A DNA stretch of 64,000 bases from Alicycliphilus sp. UBA6560 (GTDB lineage Bacteria; Pseudomonadota; Gammaproteobacteria; Burkholderiales; Burkholderiaceae_C): contig DJJU01000011.1 in the NCBI GenBank assembly GCA_002434305.1, forward strand, positions 199,139 to 263,138. The letters are read 5' to 3'. Below, one piece after another: positions 7,997 through 17,130 of the stretch (position 1 is the first letter of the stretch; each line of letters begins with the position of its first letter). Position numbers and translations under genes: made by a program. Under the pieces are notes generated by a model. That model ran no database searches, had not been told where the DNA came from, and saw nothing but the letters and a program-made list of their open reading frames with translations.

Positions 7997-10477
7997 TCAG
8001 GGCGGCGCGTCCACCTCCTGGGGCGGGCGCTGCCAGTAGCGCTGCGTGGCGGCGCGCTCGCAGCGCAGCCGCCCGTCGGCCGACTGCCACGCTGCCGCGC
8101 CGCAGCCGGGCGTGGCAGCCAGGGCGATGCCGCGTGCGCGGTAGCGCTGCACCACCTCGGGCGCAGGGTGGCCAAACGAGTTGCGCCAGCCCGCCTGCAC
8201 CAGCGCCAGCTTGGGGGCCACGGCATCGAGGAAGACCTCGCTGGACGAGGTCTTGCTGCCATGGTGCGGCACCAGCAGTACGTCGGCGGACAGCTCGGCG
8301 CCGGCCTCCACCAGGGCCTGCTCCTGCGCCCGCTCGATGTCTCCCGCCAGCAGCGCCGCGCGGGCGCCCTGCCCCACAGCGGCCGCCACCCGCAGCACGC
8401 AGCTGCGGGCGTTGGGCCGCGCGGCGCGGCCTTCCGGCGCCGGGCCGGGCGGCGGGTGCAGCACGGCGAACTCCACCCCGTCCCACTGCCAGCGCATGCC
8501 GGCCGCGCAGGGCTGCACCGGCACCTGGGTGCCGGGCGCCAGGCCACCGTCGATGGAGCCCAGCACGCGCGCCTGGGGCTGCTGCGCCAGCACGGCGGCG
8601 GCGCCGCCGGTGTGGTCGCTGTCGCCGTGGCTGAGCACCAGCAGGTCGATGCGCTCGCCCAAAGCGCGCAGCAGTGGCGCCAGCACGCGCTCGCCCGCAT
8701 CGGCCGTGGCCGACAGGCGCGGGCCCGCGTCGTACAGCAGGCTGTGGTGCGCGGTGCGTACCAGCACGGCCTGGCCCTGGCCCACGTCGGCCGCCAGCAG
8801 ATCGAACTGCCCGGCGGCCGGCCGCGCCACCTGCCAGGCCAGCGCCGGCAGCAGCAGCGGCAAGCCCAGCACCCGCAGGCGCCAGGGCAGGCGCAGCACC
8901 AGCAGCAGGCCGCCGGCCACGGCCGCCATGCCCAGCGGCAGCGGCGCCAGGGCCAGGCTCAGCTGCGCCCAGGGCCAGCCGGCCAGCCACTGCAGCCAGG
9001 CGCCCAGCAGCTCGGCGCTCCACGCCGCCGCCTGCCACAGGGGCGGCCACAGCACGCCGGCCAGGGCCAGCGGGGTGAGCACCAGCGTGGTCCAGGGGAT
9101 GGCCACCAGGTTGGCCACCAGGCCGACGAGGGAGACCTGGCCAAACAGCAGCAGCGTCAGCGGCGCCAGCGCCACGGTGACCGCCCACTGCTCGCGCAGC
9201 AGCGCTACGAATTTCAAGCCAAATCGGCCTCCAGCGCCCGTCCCATCGGCGCTGGCAGCTCTCATATCTGTAGCGAACAGCATGCCCACGGCGACGAAGC
9301 TCAGCCAGAAGCCCGCCTGCAGCAGCGCCCAGGGGTCGGCCAGCAGCACGGCGGCACAGGCCAGCAGCCAGACCTGGGGCCAGGGCCAGGCGCGGCCGGA
9401 CAGGCGCAGCAGGCCCACGGTGGCCAGCATCAGCACGGTGCGCTGCGCCGGCACGCCCCAGCCGCTGAACAGCGCATAGGCCCCGGCCAGCAGCACACCG
9501 CCCACCAGCGCCGCGCTGGGCGCAGGCACCGCCAGGCATAGGCGGGTGCTGCGGGCCCAGGCGCGGCGCAGCACGGCCGCGGCCAGCCAGGCGAACAAGG
9601 TGATGTGCAGGCCCGAGATGCTCATGAGGTGGGCCACGCCGGTGATGCGGAACACGTCCCAGTCGGCGCGGTCGATGGCGCGCTGGTCACCGGTGACCAG
9701 CGCCGCCACCACGCCGGCCGCGCGCCGGCGCGCCGGGTCGCCGTCCACCGGAGCCAGGCGCTGCAGGATGGCGTCGCGCACCCGCTGACGCAGTTGCTCC
9801 ACAGGGTGGCGCCAGGTGGCGGCCAGCAGGCGCGGCGGCTCGCCCGGCGCGCCGGTGCGCACGTAGCCGCCGGCCTGCACGCCCTGCTCCCACAGCCACA
9901 GTTCGTAGTCGAAACCGTGCGGGTTGCGTGCGCCGTGCGGGGCCTTCAGGCGCAAGGTCAGCTGCCAGCGCTCGCCGGCGCGCAGGGCGGGTGGCGGCTG
10001 CTCCACCTCCTGGCCGCGCCAGCCCTGGGCGTACCAGGTCAGGTCGATGAGTTCCGGCAGGCGCACGGCCTGGCCGTCCTGCCGCGCCGACTCCACCGCC
10101 AGGCGCAGGCGCACGCCGTCGGCCCGCACCTGAGGCATGGCGGCGATGACGCCGGTCACGCGCAGGTCCTGCCCCTGCAGCTGGGGCGCCAGAGCGCCGG
10201 CCAGGAAGGCCGCGGCGCGCAGGCCGCACAGGCCCCAGGCCAGCACCGCAGCGCCCAGGCCGGCCAGGGCTGCCGCAAGCCGGCCGCCCCGCAGCCAGGC
10301 CATAAGAATCGCCGCGGCGCCGAAGGTCAGGGCCGCGCCATAAACGGTGGTCGGCAGCAGCGCGCTTTGCTGCAGCTGCAGCGCCGTGCCCAGCACCACG
10401 CCCAGCAGCGCCGGCGTGCCCAGCCAGAAGGTGCGCGCTACGCGGTGGGCGGGCATGGCGGCAGCGCCTGCGCGCAC
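7997..10477 (-). CDS. comEC: ComEC/Rec2 competence DNA channel
   Basis: An 826-residue polytopic membrane protein. It has an N-terminal ComEC domain with OB-like segment, a multi-helix competence core (HLMSISGLHITLFAWLAAA, then LLLFGQVSLVGLVANL), and a C-terminal metallo-beta-lactamase-like domain (DVGQGQAVLVRT, LSHGDSDHTGG, LVPHHGSKTSSSEVF). It forms the inner-membrane pore for single-stranded DNA uptake in natural transformation. The start overlaps the 3' end of the winged-helix gene; an internal ATG at 10456 is an alternative. About 22 residues in a loop between helices (around 401-422, including MRAASADGTGAGGR) come from an inserted copy of the interspersed repeat, in frame. Confidence 0.92.
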   Translation of the reverse strand: MRAGAAAMPAHRVARTFWLGTPALLGVVLGTALQLQQSALLPTTVYGAALTFGAAAILMAWLRGGRLAAALAGLGAAVLAWGLCGLRAAAFLAGALAPQLQGQDLRVTGVIAAMPQVRADGVRLRLAVESARQDGQAVRLPELIDLTWYAQGWRGQEVEQPPPALRAGERWQLTLRLKAPHGARNPHGFDYELWLWEQGVQAGGYVRTGAPGEPPRLLAATWRHPVEQLRQRVRDAILQRLAPVDGDPARRRAAGVVAALVTGDQRAIDRADWDVFRITGVAHLMSISGLHITLFAWLAAAVLRRAWARSTRLCLAVPAPSAALVGGVLLAGAYALFSGWGVPAQRTVLMLATVGLLRLSGRAWPWPQVWLLACAAVLLADPWALLQAGFWLSFVAVGMLFATDMRAASADGTGAGGRFGLKFVALLREQWAVTVALAPLTLLLFGQVSLVGLVANLVAIPWTTLVLTPLALAGVLWPPLWQAAAWSAELLGAWLQWLAGWPWAQLSLALAPLPLGMAAVAGGLLLVLRLPWRLRVLGLPLLLPALAWQVARPAAGQFDLLAADVGQGQAVLVRTAHHSLLYDAGPRLSATADAGERVLAPLLRALGERIDLLVLSHGDSDHTGGAAAVLAQQPQARVLGSIDGGLAPGTQVPVQPCAAGMRWQWDGVEFAVLHPPPGPAPEGRAARPNARSCVLRVAAAVGQGARAALLAGDIERAQEQALVEAGAELSADVLLVPHHGSKTSSSEVFLDAVAPKLALVQAGWRNSFGHPAPEVVQRYRARGIALAATPGCGAAAWQSADGRLRCERAATQRYWQRPPQEVDAPP
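9211..9277 (+). repeat. Interspersed hairpin repeat inside comEC
   Basis: TTTCAAGCCAAATCGGCCTC, then CAGCGCCCGTCCCATCGGCG, then CTGGCAGCT and TAGCGAA. It is one of the best matches to the left half of the family and lies in frame in comEC. Confidence 0.78.
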
Positions 10478-10734
10478 CAGGCCCGGCCCTCAGCGGTCAG
10501 CGCCACCCGCCAGCGACCCTGGTCTTGCCACACGTGCACCCAGCCGGGGCCACGCTGGCCGCCGCCCAGGGGCGCGTCGCCCAGGGCGCTGAGCTGGCGC
10601 AACACGGCGCTGGCGCCCAGGCCCAGCCACTTGGACAGGGCCGGCAGCGCCAGCCCGTCCTGCAGGCCGGGCTGCGCCAGCTCCCGCAGGATCGCCAGTG
10701 CCAAGGGTGGCAGCGCGGCCTCTTCGTGGCTCAT
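10438..10734 (-). CDS. Small winged-helix-like protein between oxidoreductase and comEC
   Basis: A 98-residue protein with helix-turn-helix character: ALPALSKWLGLGASAVLRQL looks like positioning and recognition helices, followed by a basic/aromatic wing (WVHVWQDQGRWRVALT). The ATG overlaps the TGA of the molybdopterin oxidoreductase (ATGA), so it is translated with that gene, and its 3' end overlaps the comEC start. I do not recognise a named family. It may regulate the oxidoreductase; this is inference. Because its frame equals that of the unshifted oxidoreductase reading, it appears fused to it in a naive ORF call. Confidence 0.65.
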   Translation of the reverse strand: MSHEEAALPPLALAILRELAQPGLQDGLALPALSKWLGLGASAVLRQLSALGDAPLGGGQRGPGWVHVWQDQGRWRVALTAEGRAWCAQALPPCPPTA

Positions 10735-12990
10735 GGCCGTGGCGTGTGCGGCGTCAGGACCACGGGGATGGACTTGGAGGTGGGCGTGCCCACACCCTCG
10801 GCCACCGAATCCAGCGGCACCAGCGGGTTGGTCTCGGGGTAGTAGGCCGCCAGGTTGCCGCGCGGGATGTCGTAGGGCACCAGCACGAAGCCGTGCACGC
10901 TGCGCTGCACGCCGTCGTCCCAGACGGTGTGGATGTCGACCCGGTCGCCGCCGGCCAGGCCCAGCGCGGCGATGTCCTCGGGGTGGATGAAGACCACCTG
11001 GCGCTGGCCCTGCACGCCGCGGTAGCGGTCGTTCAGGCCGTAGATGGTGGTGTTGTACTGGTCGTGCGAACGGGTGGACAGCAGCGTGAACAGCGCCCGC
11101 CCCTCGTGCCGCTGCGGGCCGGGTGCCGGCACCGCGTGCACGGAGAACTGCGCCCTGCCGCTGGCTGGCGGCGTTGCGCAGCCGAAAGCCGCCGGGCACG
11201 GCCACGCGGGCGTTGAAGTCGGCGAAATCGGGAAAGACCTTTTCGATCTCATCGCGGATGCGGGCGTAGTCCTGCACCAGCCAGGCCCAGGGCACGCTGG
11301 AGCGCTCACCCAGCGTGGCGGCGGCCAGGCGGGCGACGATGGCCGGCTCGGACAGCAGCTCGGCCGAGGCCGGCGGATTCATGCCCATGGAGAGGTGCAC
11401 CATGCTCATCGAATCTTCCACCGTCACGCCCTGCGGGCCGCCGGCCTGCATGTCGATTTCGGTGCGGCCCAGGCAGGGCAGGATCAGCGCCTCGCGCCCA
11501 TGCACCACGTGGCTGCGGTTGAGCTTGGTGGCCACGTGCACGGTCAGGCCGCACCGGCGCAGGCCGGCCCAGGTGGCGGCGGTGTCGGGCGTGGCGGCAG
11601 CAAAGTTGCCGCCCAGGGCGAAGAACACCTTGCAGCGCCCTTCGCGCATCTGGCGGATGGCGCCCACCGTGTCCACGCCATGCGCGCGCGGCGGCGCAAA
11701 ACCATAGACCTGCTGCAGCCGGTCCAGCAGCGCCGGCGGCGGCGCCTCCCAGATGCCCATGGTGCGGTCGCCCTGCACGTTGCTGTGCCCGCGCACCGGA
11801 CAGGGGCCTGCGCCCTCGCGGCCGATGTTGCCGCGCAGCAGCAGCAGGTTGACGATGGCGCCAATGGTGGCCACCGCGTGCCGGTGCTGGGTAATGCCCA
11901 TGCCCCAGCAGGCAATCACGCGCTCGGCGCCGATGTACACGTCGCCGGCGGCGCGCAGCTGCGCCTCGCTCAGGCCCGAGGCGTCCTGCAGCTGCGCCCA
12001 GGGCGTCTGCGCGATCTGCGCGGCCAGGGCATCAAAGCCCGTGGTGTGCTCGGCGATGAAGTCCTCGTGGAGCACGCCGCCGCGCTGCGCGTGCATCTCC
12101 AGCACGTGCTTGGCGATGCCGGTGACGGCCGCCAGGTCGCCGCCCACGCGCAGCTGCAGGTAGTGCGTGCTGATGGGCGAGGAGCCCAGCGTGGCCATCT
12201 GCAGCTTGTCCTGCGGGTCGGCGAAGCGCTCCAGTCCGCGCTCGCGCAGCGGGTTGAAGCTGACGATGCGCGCGCCGCGCTTGTGCGCCGCGCGCAGCTC
12301 GCCCAGCATGCGCGGGTGGTTGGTGCCGGGGTTCTGGCCGAAGATGAAGATGGCGTCGGCGCGCTCGAAGTCCGCCAAGGTCACCGTGCCCTTGCCCGTG
12401 CCCACCTGGGCGCGCATGGCGGCGCCGCTGGCCTCGTGGCACATGTTGGAGCAGTCGGGGAAGTTGTTGGTGCCGAACTGGCGCACGAACAGCTGGTACA
12501 GGAAGGCCGCCTCGTTGCTGGTGCGCCCGGAGGTGTAGAAGATGGCCTCGTTGGGGTCGGCCAGCGCATTCAGGTGCCGCGCGATGAGCATGAAGGCCTC
12601 GTCCCAGGCGATGGGCAGATAGCGGTCGCTGGCGGCGTCGTAGCGCATGGGGTGGGTGAGGCGGCCCTGATCCTCCAGCCAGAAGTCGCTTTGCCGCTCC
12701 AGCTCGGCCACGGTGTGGCGGGCGAAGAATTCCGGCGTGGCGCGCCGCGCCGTGGCTTCGGCCGCCACGGCCTTGGCGCCGTTCTCGCAGAACTCGAAGG
12801 TGGAGTGGTGGTTGCGGTCGGGCCAGGCGCAGCCGGGGCAGTCGAAGCCGTCCGGCTGGTTGGCAGACAGCAGGGTCTTGGCGCCCTTGAAGGGGATGCC
12901 CTGGGCCAGCAGCGTGTCCTTCACGCTGGCCAGCGCCCGCCACCCGCCTGCGGGGCCGTCATAGCGGGTGATCTTCTGTTCGGTGGTCAT
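10731..12990 (-). pseudogene. FdhF/YdeP-type molybdopterin oxidoreductase, frameshifted
   Basis: This gene encodes a large molybdopterin oxidoreductase of the YdeP/FdhF type. The N-terminus has GFDCPGCAWPD with a later FEFCENGAKA (Fe-S cysteines), then NMCHEASG where cysteine would be the molybdenum ligand, and GQNPGTNHPRMLGE. After VPGGFRLRNAAS the frame breaks: the continuing family sequence (GRAQFSVHAV, then SHDQYNTTIYGLNDRYRG) is in another frame and ends at 10731. A tandem GCTGGCTG at 11160-11167 looks like a 4-bp duplication; removing one copy restores the frame. Either a pseudogene, a recent mutation or a sequencing error. The start is MTTEQKITRYD at 12990, with an ATG nine bases further up also possible. 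Confidence 0.82.
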
Positions 12991-13137
12991 GCCCTGCATC
13001 TTGCGGCCTTGGCGCGCGGTGTCAATCGAGCCGGATGCGCTGCGGCTTCTTCTGACAGCGCGGCGCCGCGCGGGTGTCTACAAGAAGGCCGTTGCCCGCT
13101 TGCCACTTCGTTCATTCACTTTCCACCGGAGGCGCCG

Positions 13138-13377
13138 ATGGCCCACATACCCGACTCGAAGATCGAACCGTCCGACCCGCCCATCCACCCCCGCAAGGTG
13201 CTGGCCATCGTGGACCTGCGCCGCGCCGTGGGCATCATCGCCGTGGTGCTGGCGCTGGTGCTGCTGGTGGCGGGGCTGGGCCGGCTGTTCGCATCCAGCG
13301 ACGATCCCTACCTGCCAGAGAGCCGTACCGCCACCGGGGCGAATGCGCCGGCCATTCCCGTGCCGCCGGCACGCTGA
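13138..13377 (+). CDS. Small single-pass membrane protein, unknown
   Basis: A 79-residue protein preceded by a strong GGAGG ribosome site eight bases upstream. It has a hydrophilic proline-rich N-terminus, one membrane segment at about residues 29-51 (AVGIIAVVLALVLLVAGLG), and a short proline-rich tail. I do not recognise the family. It is divergent from the oxidoreductase gene and convergent with apbC, so it is probably its own transcription unit. Confidence 0.65.
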   Translation: MAHIPDSKIEPSDPPIHPRKVLAIVDLRRAVGIIAVVLALVLLVAGLGRLFASSDDPYLPESRTATGANAPAIPVPPAR

Positions 13378-13396
13378 GCGCAGGCGGCGGAGGGTT

Positions 13397-13455
13397 TAGG
13401 TGTTTTTTTCCCTCTATCCCTTGTGCAGCAAGCGCCAGCAGCTATCAAATGAGCA
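13397..13455 (+). repeat. Interspersed hairpin repeat, intergenic copy
   Basis: TTGTGCAGCAAGCGCCAGCA followed by GCTATCAAATGAG, between the small membrane gene and apbC. The left half is diverged. Confidence 0.65.
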
Positions 13456-13496
13456 GCAAGCACATGCCAGCTGGGCAGACGGGCAAGTCCCCCGTC

Positions 13497-13520
13497 GCCT
13501 GGCGCCTGGCGCCTGGCGCC
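13497..13520. repeat. Heptamer tandem repeat beside apbC stop
   Basis: GCCTGGC is repeated three times with a partial fourth copy, ending three bases before the apbC stop codon. It may form a small hairpin; no function is evident. Confidence 0.6.
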
Positions 13521-13522
13521 GC

Positions 13523-14614
13523 TCAGGTTTTCTTGCTGATGGTGATGGTCGGGAACTTGGCGGAGAAATCCTTGGACTGCTGGGCGATCTTCACCGCTAC
13601 CTTCCGGGCAATGTCCTTGTACATGCCCGAAACCTCGCCGTCCGGCTCGGCCGCCACCGTGGGCCGGCCGCTGTCGGCCTGCTCGCGGATGGACATCTTC
13701 AAGGGCAGCGCGCCCAGGTAGTCCAGGCCCTGCGCCTCGGCCATCTTCTTGCCGCCCTCGTGGCCGAAGATGTGCTCGGCATGGCCGCAGTTGCTGCACA
13801 CGTGCACGGCCATGTTCTCCACCAGGCCCAGGATGGGCACGCTCACCTTCTGGAACATGGTGATGCCCTTTTTGGCGTCGATCAGGGCGATGTCCTGCGG
13901 CGTGGTGACGATCACCGCCCCGGTCAGCGGCACCTTCTGCGCCATGGTCAGCTGGATGTCGCCCGTGCCCGGCGGCATGTCCACGACCAGGTAGTCCAGG
14001 TTGTCCCAGCGCGTCTGGGTGATGAGCTGCTCCAGCGCCTGGCTGGCCATGGGGCCGCGCCAGATCATGGCCTGCGCCTCGTCCACCAGGAAGCCGATGG
14101 AGTTGATCTGCAGGCCCATGGCGCGCTTGGGCTCCATGAACTTGCCGTCCAGGCTCTCGGGCTTGCCGCTGGTGGCGGTCATGGTGGGCATGCTGGGGCC
14201 GTAGACGTCGGCGTCCAGCAGGCCCACCTGAGCGCCCTCGGCCGCCAGGGCCAGGGCCAGGTTCACGGCGGTGGTGCTCTTGCCCACGCCGCCCTTGCCG
14301 GAGGACACGGCGATGATGTTCTTCACGCCCGGCAGCAGCTGCACGCCGCGCTGCACGGCGTGGGCAATGATCTTGCTGGCGACGTTGACCGAGACGTTGT
14401 CCACACCCGGCAGGGTACGGGCGGCGGCGATGAACTGGCTACGCAGCGCGGGGATGACGCTCTTGGCCGGGTAGCCCAGCTCCACTTCGAAGGATACGTC
14501 GCCGCCATTGATCTGCACGTTGCGCACGGCGCGCGTGCTGACGAAGTCGCTGCCGGTCTGCGGGTCCTTGACGCTGGCGAGCGCCGCCAGCAGGTCCTGT
14601 TCTGTGATTGCCAT
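13523..14614 (-). CDS. apbC: Iron-sulfur cluster carrier ATPase ApbC/Mrp
   Basis: A 363-residue Mrp-family P-loop protein. The N-terminal MIP18-like (DUF59) domain covers residues 1-90. The deviant Walker A SGKGGVGKS is at about 105-113, the switch region MPPGTGDIQLT follows, and VCSNCGH near residue 255 supplies the CxxC that bridges an Fe-S cluster in the dimer. It delivers Fe-S clusters to apo-proteins in the cytosol. The ATG at 14614 begins the DUF59 domain. In many relatives this gene lies next to metG; here selD, mnmH, the Mrr-like gene and the patatin gene separate them. Confidence 0.93.
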   Translation of the reverse strand: MAITEQDLLAALASVKDPQTGSDFVSTRAVRNVQINGGDVSFEVELGYPAKSVIPALRSQFIAAARTLPGVDNVSVNVASKIIAHAVQRGVQLLPGVKNIIAVSSGKGGVGKSTTAVNLALALAAEGAQVGLLDADVYGPSMPTMTATSGKPESLDGKFMEPKRAMGLQINSIGFLVDEAQAMIWRGPMASQALEQLITQTRWDNLDYLVVDMPPGTGDIQLTMAQKVPLTGAVIVTTPQDIALIDAKKGITMFQKVSVPILGLVENMAVHVCSNCGHAEHIFGHEGGKKMAEAQGLDYLGALPLKMSIREQADSGRPTVAAEPDGEVSGMYKDIARKVAVKIAQQSKDFSAKFPTITISKKT

Positions 14615-14716
14615 GAAAGGGATGCCCTCGCTGTGTCGTTGGTTCGATGCAGGCGGCGCCAGGCCGCCCAGAGCTCCGAGTCTAGCCAGCCGCACTTGTC
14701 ATGCCGCCGGCAGGGC

Positions 14717-14783
14717 GATTCAAGCCAAAAGTGGCTCCAGCGCCCGCCAGTCAAGCGCAAGCAGCTATTGTTTCAGTAGCACC
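14717..14783 (+). repeat. Interspersed hairpin repeat between apbC and selD
   Basis: GATTCAAGCCAAAAGTGGCT, CCAGCGCCCGCCAGTCAAGC and GCAAGCAGCTATTGTTTCAG, ending one base before the selD stop codon. Confidence 0.78.
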
Positions 14784-14784
14784 C

Positions 14785-15852
14785 TCAGGCCCGCACCTGC
14801 AGCCCCGCCGCCCCGCCCTGCACGCCGCCGACCACGGCCGCATGCGCGAAGCCTTCGCGCGCGAAGGTGGCCAGCACCTCGTCCACGCTGTCCGGCGCGC
14901 AGGCCACCAGCAAGCCGCCCGATGTCTGCGGGTCGGTCAGCAGGGCCTGAGCCGTGCTGGGCAGTCCGGCGCCCAGCGTCACGTCCTTGCCGTAGCCGGC
15001 CCAGTTGCGTGCGCTGGCGCCGGTCACGAAGCCCTGCGCGGCCAGCTCGGGCACGCCGGGCAGCAGCGGCACGCGCGCCCAGTCCACCTGCACCGCCACG
15101 CCCGCGCCGCGCGCCATCTCCAGCGCGTGGCCGGCCAGGCCGAAGCCCGTCACGTCGGTGATGGCGTGCACGCCGTCCAGCGCTGCCAGCAGCGGGCCGG
15201 GGGTGTTCAGGCGTGTGGTGCTGTCGATCATTTGGCGGTAGTGGGCATCGGAGAGCTGCTCCTTCTTGAGCGCCGCCGAGTACACGCCCACGCCCAGCGG
15301 CTTGCCCAGGATGAGCACGTCGCCCGGCCGCGCGCCGGCGTTCCTGCGCACCCGCTCGGGATGCACCAGGCCCATGGCGACCAGGCCGTAGATGGGTTCG
15401 ACCGAGTCGATGGTGTGCCCTCCCGCCACCGGGATGCCGGCGGCGCGGCACACGTCCTGCCCGCCGCGCAGGATGGCTCCTATGGTCTCCAGGGGTAGCT
15501 GGTTGACCGGCATGGCCACCAGCGCCAGCGCCATGATGGGCTTGCCGCCCATGGCGTACACGTCCGACAGGGCGTTGGTCGCGGCGATGCGGCCGAACTC
15601 GTACGGGTCGTCCACGATGGGCATGAAGAAGTCGGTCGTCGCCACCAGCGCCTGCGTGTCGTTCAGACGGTAGACGGCCGCGTCGTCGGCCGTCTCCAGC
15701 CCCACCAGCAGCTCGGGCGGCACCACGCCGGCCGCGCCGCTTTGGGCCAGGATCTGCGACAGCACGCCCGGCGCGATCTTGCAGCCGCAGCCGCCGCCGT
15801 GCGACAGGGAGGTCAGACGGGGAGCGCGAGTGGAGGGTTCGGAAGCATTCAT
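14785..15852 (-). CDS. selD: Selenophosphate synthetase
   Basis: A 355-residue SelD that makes monoselenophosphate from selenide and ATP. The N-terminal catalytic element reads SHGGGCGCK, with Cys22 and Lys25 at the positions of the essential Cys17 and Lys20 of E. coli; it is the cysteine form, not selenocysteine. GGHTIDSVEPIYG and TDVTGFGLAGH are conserved ATP-site motifs. It is divergent from mnmH, 49 bases away, so the selenium is likely used for tRNA 2-selenouridine. No selA or selB is in the window. A repeat copy abuts its stop codon. Confidence 0.95.
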   Translation of the reverse strand: MNASEPSTRAPRLTSLSHGGGCGCKIAPGVLSQILAQSGAAGVVPPELLVGLETADDAAVYRLNDTQALVATTDFFMPIVDDPYEFGRIAATNALSDVYAMGGKPIMALALVAMPVNQLPLETIGAILRGGQDVCRAAGIPVAGGHTIDSVEPIYGLVAMGLVHPERVRRNAGARPGDVLILGKPLGVGVYSAALKKEQLSDAHYRQMIDSTTRLNTPGPLLAALDGVHAITDVTGFGLAGHALEMARGAGVAVQVDWARVPLLPGVPELAAQGFVTGASARNWAGYGKDVTLGAGLPSTAQALLTDPQTSGGLLVACAPDSVDEVLATFAREGFAHAAVVGGVQGGAAGLQVRA

Positions 15853-15901
15853 GGCAAGCGGAAATACACGTTGACGGACAATCGGCTGCCCTCTCCGAAG
15901 G

Positions 15902-17017
15902 ATGAGCAGCGCCCGCCGCATGGCGGCCGGGCGCCCCATCATCCCAGATTCACCGCCCCGCCCGTCCGTGTCCCACCGCAGCCCCATCCGCCCCGAAGAC
16001 CGCCACGGCTTCGACGCCATCATCGACGCGCGCTCGCCCGCCGAGTTCGCCGAGGACCACATTCCCGGCGCCATCAACTGCCCTGTGCTGAGCGACGAGG
16101 AGCGCGCCATCGTGGGCACCATCTACGTCCAGCAAAGCGCCTTCGAGGCACGGCGCGTCGGCGGCGGCTTCGTCGCGGCCAACCTGGCGCGCCACCTGGC
16201 CGGGCCGCTGGCCGACAAGCCGCACGGCTGGCGCCCGTTGGTGTATTGCTGGCGCGGCGGCCTGCGCAGCGGCTCCATGGTGCAGTGGCTGCGCCTGGTG
16301 GGCTGGGACGCACAGCAGTTGGCCGGCGGCTACAAGTCCTTCCGCCGCCACGTCATGGAGCAGATCCAGGCCCTGGTGCCGCGGCTGCAGCTGCGCGTGC
16401 TGGTGGGCGCAACCGGCAGCGCCAAGACGCGCGTGCTGCACGCCCTGCAGGCCCAGGGGGCGCAGGCCATCGACCTGGAAGGCCTGGCCCGGCACAAGGG
16501 CTCGCTGCTGGGCGCGCTGCCCGGCGTGGCCCAGCCCTCGCAAAAGCACTTCGAGACCCAGCTGGCCGCCGTTCTGGAACGCCTGGACCTGGACCAGCCC
16601 GTGTACGTGGAAGGCGAGAGCGCGCGCATCGGCCGCATCTCCGTGCCCGTGCCGCTGGTGCAGGGCCTGCGCAACGCGCGCTGCATCGAGATCGAAGCAC
16701 CCCCCGAGGAACGCCTGGCCTTCCTGCTGCGCGACTACCGCTACCTGGGCGACGACCGCCAGGCCCTGGCCGACCGCCTGGCCCAGCTGACGGAGCTGCA
16801 CGGCCGCCAGACCGTGCAGCGCTGGCAGCAGTGGGCGCACGCCGGCGAGCTGCCGGCTCTCTTCGACGAGCTGATGCGCCTGCACTACGACCCGCACTAC
16901 GGCCGCTCGCAGGCGCGCAACTTCACCCGCTGGGACGAGCGCCAGCGCGTGGCCGCACCCGACCTGTCGCCCGCCGGCATCGACACGCTGGCGCAGGCCA
17001 TACGCGCACTGGATTGA
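15902..17017 (+). CDS. mnmH: tRNA 2-selenouridine synthase
   Basis: A 371-residue protein with an N-terminal rhodanese domain and a C-terminal P-loop domain. The rhodanese catalytic loop is VYCWRGGLRS (Cys116), and GATGSAKT at 169-176 is the nucleotide loop. It replaces sulfur by selenium in the wobble 2-thiouridine of tRNAs for Lys, Glu and Gln, using selenophosphate from the divergent selD. The first 22 residues are arginine/proline-rich and not family-like; a GTG at 15968 would give a more usual N-terminus just before the rhodanese domain and may be the true start. Confidence 0.93.
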   Translation: MSSARRMAAGRPIIPDSPPRPSVSHRSPIRPEDRHGFDAIIDARSPAEFAEDHIPGAINCPVLSDEERAIVGTIYVQQSAFEARRVGGGFVAANLARHLAGPLADKPHGWRPLVYCWRGGLRSGSMVQWLRLVGWDAQQLAGGYKSFRRHVMEQIQALVPRLQLRVLVGATGSAKTRVLHALQAQGAQAIDLEGLARHKGSLLGALPGVAQPSQKHFETQLAAVLERLDLDQPVYVEGESARIGRISVPVPLVQGLRNARCIEIEAPPEERLAFLLRDYRYLGDDRQALADRLAQLTELHGRQTVQRWQQWAHAGELPALFDELMRLHYDPHYGRSQARNFTRWDERQRVAAPDLSPAGIDTLAQAIRALD

Positions 17018-17020
17018 GGA

Positions 17021-17087
17021 TTTCCAATGAAATATGCCTCCAGCGCTTTCCAGTCAAGCGCCAGTAGCTATATTTTCAATAGCAAGA
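17021..17087 (+). repeat. Interspersed hairpin repeat after mnmH
   Basis: GCCTCCAGCGCTTTCCAGTC, then AAGCGCCAGTAGCTATATTT and TCAATAGCAAGA. A complete copy three bases after the mnmH stop. Confidence 0.8.
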
Positions 17088-17130
17088 TAACTGTGCCGCT
17101 TCTCTCCCCTTTCAGAAAGACCGCCTCGCC

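Noticed and set aside
11160..11167. Programmed frameshift in the oxidoreductase
   Set aside because: There is no slippery heptamer or following pseudoknot; a 4-bp tandem duplication explains the shift.
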